Below, piece after piece: positions 58,186 through 64,000 of a stretch of DNA of 64,000 bases. The notes below the pieces were generated by a model. That model had not been told where the DNA came from, ran no database searches, and saw only the letters and a list, made by a program, of their open reading frames with translations. The DNA comes from Paraglaciecola chathamensis S18K6 (GTDB taxonomy: Bacteria > Pseudomonadota > Gammaproteobacteria > Enterobacterales > Alteromonadaceae). A program made the position numbers and the translations under genes. Each line of letters opens with the position of its first letter. Position 1 is the stretch's first letter. Location of the stretch: positions 1-64,000 of the forward strand of contig BAEM01000045.1 of the NCBI GenBank assembly GCA_000314955.1, in the 5' to 3' direction.

Positions 58186-59817
58186 ATGAAAAGCAAACTG
58201 ATAAAAATTGCCATATGGTCAGCGGTGGTCATTCTACTTCTGAGTTTATTATGGCTACCCACACTTTGGCTGTTTTTCATTCTTATCCCTATCGTTGCAC
58301 TGGGTTATTACGACTACCATCAAACTCGGCACAGTATCTTACGTAACTTCCCAGTGATCGGGCATGGCCGCTGGATTATGGAGCGTATTCGCCCATTTGT
58401 ACGTCAGTATTTCTTCGAATCCGAAACCGATGGTACTCCCATTCCACGCATGTTCCGCTCACTGATATATCAGCGTGCCAAAGCCAGTTTAGACTCAAAC
58501 CCTTATGGTACGAAATTCGATACCCAAAGAGTAGGTTATGAATGGATTGGTCATTCGATGGCAGCCAAACATCATGACAGTAAACACCCCGCCCCTCGCA
58601 TTACCGTGGGCGGGCCAGATTGCACTCAGCCCTACGAAGCCAGTTTTTTTAATATTTCAGCGATGAGCTTTGGCGCCCTAAGTGATAACGCTATTCGCGC
58701 GCTGAATAAAGGCGCTGCTATCGGTGGTTTTTATCATAATACCGGTGAAGGTGGCGTAAGTGATTACCACTTAGAAAACGGTGGTGATATTGTTTGGCAA
58801 ATTGGCACTGGCTATTTTGGTTGTCGTGATAAAGACGGTAATTTTGCCCCAGAGGCATTTCAAAAAGTTGCCCAAAAAGACGTGGTCAAGATGATCGAAA
58901 TCAAGCTCAGTCAAGGGGCGAAACCAGGCCATGGCGGTTTATTACCTGCTGATAAAAATACTAACGAGATTGCCAGAATTCGGCTTGTTGAACCCGGCAC
59001 ACAAGTCGATTCGCCGCCGTCGCATAGCGCTTTTGATACTCCTATTGAAATGATGCACTTTGTTAAGCAACTACGGGAGCTATCTGGCGGCAAACCAGTA
59101 GGCTTTAAACTGTGCATTGGTCGTGCAAGCGAGTTTGTTGCTGTGTGTAAAGCCATGGTTGAAACCGGTATCAAGCCTGATTTTATCACCGTTGATGGCG
59201 GTGAGGGTGGCACAGGCGCCGCTCCACTCGAGTTTTCAAACTCTGTGGGTATGCCTCTTCGTGAAGCGCTTTCCTTTGTGTGCGATATACTGGTTGGTTT
59301 TGATCTTAAAAAAGACATTCGAGTAATCGCCAGCGGTAAAACCTTCAGTGGCTTCCATTTAGTGAAGAACCTCGCGCTAGGCGCAGATATGTGTAATAGC
59401 GCCAGAGGCATGATGATAGCGTTAGGGTGCGTGCAAACATTAGAATGTAACACCAACAAGTGCCCTACTGGAGTGGCTACTCAAGATCCAAAATTAGCCA
59501 GAGGTTTAGTGGTGCCAGATAAAGCCGAACGGGTGGCACGCTACCACAAGGCAACGGTGAATTCAGCACTAGAAATTATTGCCTCCGCGGGCCTGCGTAG
59601 CACAGAAGATCTTAACCGCTCGCATATTTTCCGCCGTGTCAGTCAAACCGAAGTTCGCCGTTTTGACGAGATATACCAAAGCCCCACACCCGGCAGCTTT
59701 TTTGATGATGAAAAACCCACTAAGTTCGCCCAAGCGCTTGAAGAGTCATGCCCAGACAGTTTTTATCCAAAACACTATATGGCTGAAACGAATGAGGGCT
59801 TAAAAGAAGTGAGCTAA
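58186..59817 (+). CDS. FMN-binding glutamate-synthase-like protein, membrane-anchored
   Basis: A 543-residue protein. Two hydrophobic helices at the N-terminus (about 7-45) anchor it, then a GltS-type FMN barrel follows: SFFNISAMSFGALSDNAIRA, GAKPGHGGLLPADK, DFITVDGGEGGTGAAPLEFS, and CNSARGMMIALGCVQTLECN with TNKCPTG, which resembles the 3Fe-4S Cys set of glutamate synthase. It lacks the amidotransferase and other GltB domains, so it is unlikely to make glutamate alone; a role in redox or amine chemistry at the membrane is possible but unproven. Confidence 0.85.
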   Translation: MKSKLIKIAIWSAVVILLLSLLWLPTLWLFFILIPIVALGYYDYHQTRHSILRNFPVIGHGRWIMERIRPFVRQYFFESETDGTPIPRMFRSLIYQRAKASLDSNPYGTKFDTQRVGYEWIGHSMAAKHHDSKHPAPRITVGGPDCTQPYEASFFNISAMSFGALSDNAIRALNKGAAIGGFYHNTGEGGVSDYHLENGGDIVWQIGTGYFGCRDKDGNFAPEAFQKVAQKDVVKMIEIKLSQGAKPGHGGLLPADKNTNEIARIRLVEPGTQVDSPPSHSAFDTPIEMMHFVKQLRELSGGKPVGFKLCIGRASEFVAVCKAMVETGIKPDFITVDGGEGGTGAAPLEFSNSVGMPLREALSFVCDILVGFDLKKDIRVIASGKTFSGFHLVKNLALGADMCNSARGMMIALGCVQTLECNTNKCPTGVATQDPKLARGLVVPDKAERVARYHKATVNSALEIIASAGLRSTEDLNRSHIFRRVSQTEVRRFDEIYQSPTPGSFFDDEKPTKFAQALEESCPDSFYPKHYMAETNEGLKEVS

Positions 59818-59856
59818 TCTTCAATGGCTCTAACACGAAGCTATTATTAAGCCATC

Positions 59857-59890
59857 AAAGGCGCTTAGGTTTACCTACAGCGCCTTTTTT
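59857..59890. terminator. Terminator between GltS-like and ThrE-like genes
   Basis: AAAGGCGCT (59857-59865) pairs with AGCGCCTTT (59879-59887) plus an inner TAGG/CCTA, followed by T on the plus strand. It overlaps the last codons of the minus-strand ThrE-like gene. Confidence 0.8.
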
Positions 59891-61101
59891 GTGGGCATAA
59901 CGACATTGGCGAAAATAAGCCCTGCAATCAGCGACATGAAAATCAAAAAGGTTTCTTGCCCTATATGTTCGGCCTGCACAAAATCCTGACCAGATACAAA
60001 AGAATTCAAGCCGATATATGTTTTTGAGCCGGGCACGAGAACAATTAAGCCTTGCATACTCACCAGTGATGCAGGTGCATGAGCAATTCGGGTGAATAAA
60101 TTAGCGTAAATACCAAGGGCAAAAGCGCCAACGAAGGTACTCAAGCCTTGATCAATATAACTTGCACTCCATACTGTCGCGCCATAAGCAATAAAGCCTG
60201 ACAGTAACGCCCAAGGGATGTGCTTAAATCGTGTTCTGAATATAACCACCAACGCCAAGCACAACATTAAAATAGCAAACCAGCGCGACCATTCTGGTAA
60301 AGAGGTTGCCACCTGAGACTCGTTTGGGCCGAATAAACCAAAGCCGATACTGATCCCCAAAAACGCGCCGAAGTACAATTTAAACAACTGCATCACGGCG
60401 TCCATGACTCGCGCGGTGCCGGAAACCAAATTGCGCGTCGATAATTCGGCTAAGCCCATAGTTAAGGCTAACCCAGGTACAAGAATGATTACCGATGAAA
60501 GCACCACCAGCGGAATATTGATCCCATGATCAAAGTAAAAACTAATCGCACAGGCAATAAGGCCTGCCACTAATGAAGCCGCAGGCTCTAACATGAGCGT
60601 GACCCGGCGAGATATTTGTGACCATAGCACTAAAAAGTACACCACGAGGCCAATCAAGGAGGTCCACAATATTTCTTGCCAACTCGCCCCCATCAACATG
60701 GCAAATGCCCCGGTGGCACCGCAAAACCCTAACCCTGTTAAGACCTTGCCATAAGGGCTTGGCATTTGGTTAATCACATCAAGTTGATGGTCCGCTTCTT
60801 CTAGCCCAACCTCACCTGCGAGCAATCGCGTCGCCAATTCATCAGTTCGCGATAGCGCATTCATGTCGTAGTCGCCCGGTTGCACGCGCACTGAATGGTT
60901 GTATTCGTCTTCTCGTCTGTCGCTCCAGATCACGAAGGTCAAAGCAGTAGGCGTCGCGATAAACGAAGCACGTACGCCAAGGTAGGTAGCTAATTCCGTT
61001 AAATAGGCTTCTAAGCGAAATGCAGGTGTACCGTACTTGTGCAACATAATGCCCAGTTTCACGATAAATTTTCGAATTTGAATAAACTCTGCAGTGTTCA
61101 C
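59875..61101 (-). CDS. Threonine/serine exporter family protein (ThrE-like)
   Basis: A 408-residue membrane protein. The N-terminal DUF1212-type domain has KFIVKLGIMLHKYGTPAFRL and FIATPTALTFVIWSDRRED. About ten hydrophobic segments follow, ending in the DUF3815-type half with GLIVLVPGSKTYIGLNSFVS. ThrE proteins export threonine and serine by proton antiport, usually as a fused two-domain form as here. The start is a GTG at 61101 with a perfect AAGGAGGG site. It is alone on its strand. Confidence 0.87.
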   Translation of the reverse strand: MNTAEFIQIRKFIVKLGIMLHKYGTPAFRLEAYLTELATYLGVRASFIATPTALTFVIWSDRREDEYNHSVRVQPGDYDMNALSRTDELATRLLAGEVGLEEADHQLDVINQMPSPYGKVLTGLGFCGATGAFAMLMGASWQEILWTSLIGLVVYFLVLWSQISRRVTLMLEPAASLVAGLIACAISFYFDHGINIPLVVLSSVIILVPGLALTMGLAELSTRNLVSGTARVMDAVMQLFKLYFGAFLGISIGFGLFGPNESQVATSLPEWSRWFAILMLCLALVVIFRTRFKHIPWALLSGFIAYGATVWSASYIDQGLSTFVGAFALGIYANLFTRIAHAPASLVSMQGLIVLVPGSKTYIGLNSFVSGQDFVQAEHIGQETFLIFMSLIAGLIFANVVMPTKKAL

Positions 61102-61428
61102 TTAGCGCCCTCCTTTTGATATTTGATAAAATAATGTAAACGACATTGAGCCAAAGACCTTGAATTCTCGGCTCAGACTAAATTTTCGCGGATTCTAGTG
61201 ACAATACCGCTGTTTAACAACGCACATTTTTTACTCAGTCGCATTAGCTAAACTAATCCAACTGTGTGAACTGCTGTATAGAGTGTATCGATTGTTTGCC
61301 ACCTATTGCTGCACTTCAACAGAATAATGAAACTAGCTGGTTGAATTTAGCCAAATAAGCATCAGCTCTATTGTTAATGAGCAGTTTATGACGCAGTCAT
61401 CAATTTCACATCACGAGGAGAAAGTAAC
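61102..61428. other. Intergenic region upstream of the SDR gene
   Basis: About 330 bp, no gene seen. It holds divergent promoters for the ThrE-like and SDR genes; the SDR ribosome site GAGGAGA is at the right end. Confidence 0.5.
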
Positions 61429-62109
61429 ATGGCGAAAGAAAAAGTCGTACTCATTACCGGTGCTTCCAGCGGTATTGGGGCAATGACCGCGAAGATCCTA
61501 GTGCAAAATGGCCACAAAGTGATATTAACAGCCAGAAGAAAGGAAAAATTAGACGAATTGGTAGATTACTTGGGAGAAGATCACGCCGTAGCAGCCCAAG
61601 CAGATGCCACCCAAATTGATGAACTGACGCAAGTTGTGCAAGTAGGGCTTAAAAAGTTCGGCCGCTTAGACGTCGCATTTGCCAATGCAGGTATGGGAGT
61701 TTCCAGTGCTGGTGTCGAAAAAGGTGAGCCTGAACAGTGGGATAAAATGATCCAGATAAACATAAATGCCCTTCTTTACACCGCTAAAGTGACTTTACCC
61801 TATCTGCGCGAATCTGTTGGTCAGTTTATTATCACCAGTTCAGCTGCTGGGCGTCGACCTATCAAAGGCTCAGTTTACGGTGCAACCAAATGGTTCGCTT
61901 ATGGCTTTGGTCAAAACCTAGTAGAAGAAATGGAAGAATGGGGCGGGCGCTGCACGACGATCGCTCCTGGTATGGTCAACACCCCTTTCTTTGATGAAGC
62001 TAAGCCAGATAAGCTCTCTCCTGTGGACGTAGCTGATGCAGTACTGTTTGCTGTTGAAGCAGATCAACGAAATAGCGTACGGGAAATATTTTTAATGCCT
62101 ACGAATTAA
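61429..62109 (+). CDS. Short-chain dehydrogenase/reductase
   Basis: A 226-residue classical SDR. The cofactor motif TGASSGIGAMTAKIL is at about 9-23. An NAG motif follows (FANAGMG), then the catalytic Ser in IITSSAAGRRPIKGS and YxxxK in VYGATK. It acts on an unknown alcohol or ketone with NAD(P). The ATG has a GAGGAGA site. It is 98 bp before the cytochrome/Vgb gene on the same strand and possibly co-transcribed. Confidence 0.88.
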   Translation: MAKEKVVLITGASSGIGAMTAKILVQNGHKVILTARRKEKLDELVDYLGEDHAVAAQADATQIDELTQVVQVGLKKFGRLDVAFANAGMGVSSAGVEKGEPEQWDKMIQININALLYTAKVTLPYLRESVGQFIITSSAAGRRPIKGSVYGATKWFAYGFGQNLVEEMEEWGGRCTTIAPGMVNTPFFDEAKPDKLSPVDVADAVLFAVEADQRNSVREIFLMPTN

Positions 62110-62207
62110 TGTAGGCTTAAAACAGGTTAATAAACAACCATCTGTGAGGGGGCATTCACCCATTTAATGCGTCAATGTGATTATGTATTTTTCAGTTAGG
62201 AGGAAGC

Positions 62208-63467
62208 ATGAAACACTCGGTTAAAATAATGGTAACTATGGGATTAACAACTATGGGATTAGCCTCGTTAGGCAGTGCTAATCGCGCATTTGCACAACCG
62301 CTTCCTGAGGGAGCAGGTAAACAGCTGGTTGAAGCCCATTGTAGCTCCTGTCACGCCACCAACCGTATTTCATCTAGTCTCGGTTATAGTCAATCGGATT
62401 GGCAGGCTTTAATTGCCACCATGCTCGATTTAAGCGACAACCCAAATCAGGCGAAGATCACAGGGTATTTAGCCGAGCACTTCCCTCCTTCAACGCAACG
62501 CAATCCCAAACTGCCCCAAGGAGAGATCACAGTTGACTTTAAAGAGTGGGCAGTGCCAACACTAGGGCAACGCTCCCGTGACCCAATAGAAGCCCCCGAC
62601 GGGTCTATTTGGTGGGCTGGCCAGTGGGGTAATATTATCGGCAGAATTGATCCCCAAACAGGTGATATGCGCGAATATACCTTGCCAGCAGGGGCGAAGC
62701 CTCATTCAGTGACTCACGATAGCCAAGGCAATATTTGGTATACAGGCAATAAGAACGGCACAGTTGGTATGCTCAATCCTGAGACAGGTAAGATCACTGA
62801 GCACAAGATGCCAGACCCTAACGCGAAAGATCCACATACCGCTATATTTGATAGCGAAGGCTTACTCTGGTTCACCTTGCAGCACAGCAATATGATTGGG
62901 CGGCTAGACCCGAAGACAGAGAAAATAAAATTAGTCACAATGCCGACAAAAAACGCTCGACCGTATGGCATTAAAATCGATAAAAATGGCACACCTTGGG
63001 TGGCGTGTAATGGCAGTAATTGTTTGGTCAAAGTTGATCCAAACTCTATGACGCTACGTGAGTACCCACTTCCTGATAACAACACCACCGTTAGACGCCT
63101 AGATATTGCTGACGACGGCATGATTTGGTATGTCAACTCGGGTCGAGGTCGCTTAGGGCGTTTTAATCCGCACACCGGCGAAGTGAAAGAATGGCCCTCA
63201 CCCAGCGGGGCGAGCTCTCATCCTTACGCAATTGCAGTCCTAGGCGATGCTGTTTGGTATAACGAGTCGGGCATGCGCCCTGACGCTCTAGTGCGCTTTG
63301 ACCGTAAAACAGAAGCTTTCCAGAGTTGGCCTATACCAACAGGTACAGGCGACGAACGTATCTATTCAGGCATAGTGCGCCATATGCGCCCTACCCGAGA
63401 CGGAAACTTGCTGATACATCAAAGTGCCACCAACCGAATCATTTTAGTCACTCCACAAAGTCACTAA
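62208..63467 (+). CDS. Cytochrome c-Vgb-like beta-propeller fusion
   Basis: A 419-residue exported protein. The signal peptide runs to about residue 29 (ANRAFAQ). A small c-type haem domain has CSSCH at 45-49. At least six propeller blades follow, each with a W-x-G/Y core and a G-x-I/L-N/D-P-x-T-G loop (such as IWWAGQWGNIIGRIDPQTGD, IWYTGNKNGTVGMLNPETGK). The blade part belongs to the virginiamycin B lyase (Vgb/streptogramin lyase) superfamily, here unlikely to be an antibiotic enzyme because of the haem domain and periplasmic location. It may be an electron-accepting lyase or dehydrogenase. The ATG has AGGAGGA. Confidence 0.82.
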   Translation: MKHSVKIMVTMGLTTMGLASLGSANRAFAQPLPEGAGKQLVEAHCSSCHATNRISSSLGYSQSDWQALIATMLDLSDNPNQAKITGYLAEHFPPSTQRNPKLPQGEITVDFKEWAVPTLGQRSRDPIEAPDGSIWWAGQWGNIIGRIDPQTGDMREYTLPAGAKPHSVTHDSQGNIWYTGNKNGTVGMLNPETGKITEHKMPDPNAKDPHTAIFDSEGLLWFTLQHSNMIGRLDPKTEKIKLVTMPTKNARPYGIKIDKNGTPWVACNGSNCLVKVDPNSMTLREYPLPDNNTTVRRLDIADDGMIWYVNSGRGRLGRFNPHTGEVKEWPSPSGASSHPYAIAVLGDAVWYNESGMRPDALVRFDRKTEAFQSWPIPTGTGDERIYSGIVRHMRPTRDGNLLIHQSATNRIILVTPQSH

Positions 63468-63994
63468 GATAGTGACGTTGTGGGCACAGGGCTGTACAAA
63501 AAAACCGCAGTTCTTGAAAATAACTCCTTACTAGCAAGGTATTGAAAGAGCACACTTAAAAAGAACGGGGGCTGAAAACCTTAAAATGTAGAGCCCCCAG
63601 CATCTAACAGACGTTTGTGCTGATTGCTGCTTGGCGTAAAGAATGCTCGGCGTAAAGGGTGCTGGACGTAAAGAGTGCTGGGTGAAAAGAGCTCAGCGCT
63701 TATAAGGAACGCACGTTGCCCTAAAGTGTTACCATTTAGCTACTTTCGTCTTAAAAATCAATGTCATATATTTTTACATTTAGATAATGGCGCGAGCACT
63801 TCTCGTGCACTTGCTTCTATAACATATTGAACTTATGCATAAAAACATTACCTGGATTGAAAAATGCATTGACTATTATGCAAACAATTTACGGATGATG
63901 TTGTGCCCTATTTCCTTGATGTAAACGGTCATATATCAATAAATTTATTTTTTGATCATACAAATTTATATCGAGACTAAAATAGGAGCGTTTT
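63468..63994. other. Intergenic region after the Vgb-like gene
   Basis: About 530 bp. It contains a GGGGGCT/AGCCCCC hairpin with an 18-base loop (63567-63598), the 16-bp tandem repeats at 63631-63694, and an AT-rich stretch that should be the promoter of the next gene. No coding frame is supported. Confidence 0.55.
63631..63694. repeat. Four imperfect 16-bp tandem repeats
   Basis: Units TTGGCGTAAAGAATGC, TCGGCGTAAAGGGTGC, TGGACGTAAAGAGTGC and a more diverged TGGGTGAAAAGAGCTC run back to back. They are not palindromic and have no spacers, so they are not a CRISPR array. They may be a decayed minisatellite or a set of binding sites. Confidence 0.75.
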
Positions 63995-64000
63995 ATGTCA
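63995..64000 (+). CDS. Start of the next gene (cut by window edge)
   Basis: ATGTCA at the window end, preceded by AGGAG 8 bases upstream. Only two codons are visible, so the product is unknown. Confidence 0.4.

Noticed and set aside
62208-63467. True antibiotic-inactivating virginiamycin B lyase
   Set aside because: The added haem domain and periplasmic signal do not fit the known cytoplasmic resistance enzymes; only the propeller fold is shared.

Overview
The window looks like a chromosomal stretch from a marine, aerobic, polysaccharide-degrading gammaproteobacterium. Gene content points to Alteromonadales, probably near Paraglaciecola/Glaciecola/Pseudoalteromonas atlantica: a GH50 beta-agarase beside a GH2 beta-galactosidase, a large TonB receptor, cytochrome bd with CydX, and homogentisate catabolism. 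This placement is inference from protein families; no rRNA, tRNA, phage, conjugation or CRISPR locus was seen.

Layout. 1-4.5 kb: small envelope proteins, a LysR regulator, an MscS channel. 4.6-9.1 kb: a YdeP/FdhF-like molybdopterin oxidoreductase, its maturation factor FdhD, and a TauE/SafE transporter. 9.3-17 kb: DUF2244, DUF2855, a secreted metallo-beta-lactamase-fold protein, DUF2059, an 883-residue TonB receptor and a long intergenic region. 17.4-23.8 kb: topoisomerase IB, TetR plus quinone-oxidoreductase-like pair, GNAT, PhoD-like phosphatase, GntR. 24-30.6 kb: cydABX-cydDC. 30.9-35 kb: LysE, VOC, a wrecked GNAT gene and an eight-haem TPR cytochrome. 35.8-40.8 kb: hmgA-fahA-maiA, a frameshifted ghrA-like gene, GNAT. 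41-46.7 kb: bestrophin-like channel, AtoE transporter, two cupin proteins each paired with a regulator. 46.9-52.1 kb: agarase and beta-galactosidase. 52.3-56.1 kb: gshA-fghA-frmA. 56.2-64 kb: SMR/LysR pair, VOC, FMN glutamate-synthase-like protein, ThrE-like exporter, SDR and a cytochrome c/Vgb beta-propeller fusion.

Functional themes: agar breakdown (GH50 plus GH2, sharing a TTGTTAACAA motif upstream), thiol and formaldehyde metabolism (glutathione synthesis, FrmA/FghA detoxification, CydDC thiol export), formate-type redox chemistry (YdeP/FdhD) and tyrosine-ring degradation to fumarate and acetoacetate.

The most unusual signal is a dispersed non-coding element of about 265 bp, present in four copies (1-112, 9852-10116, 17075-17403, 32184-32325). 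It has imperfect 22-bp terminal inverted repeats and an internal hairpin, so it behaves like a MITE. Three copies sit at the very 3' end of minus-strand genes, one of them providing the last codons and stop codon of the DUF2855 protein. The fourth lies inside a GNAT acetyltransferase gene that also has two nonsense codons. Other points: a one-base frameshift that separates the beta-galactosidase from its lipoprotein signal, a frameshifted ghrA, a perfect 24-bp palindrome and an FNR-like box upstream of cydA, and a possible structured RNA near 16.7-16.8 kb.
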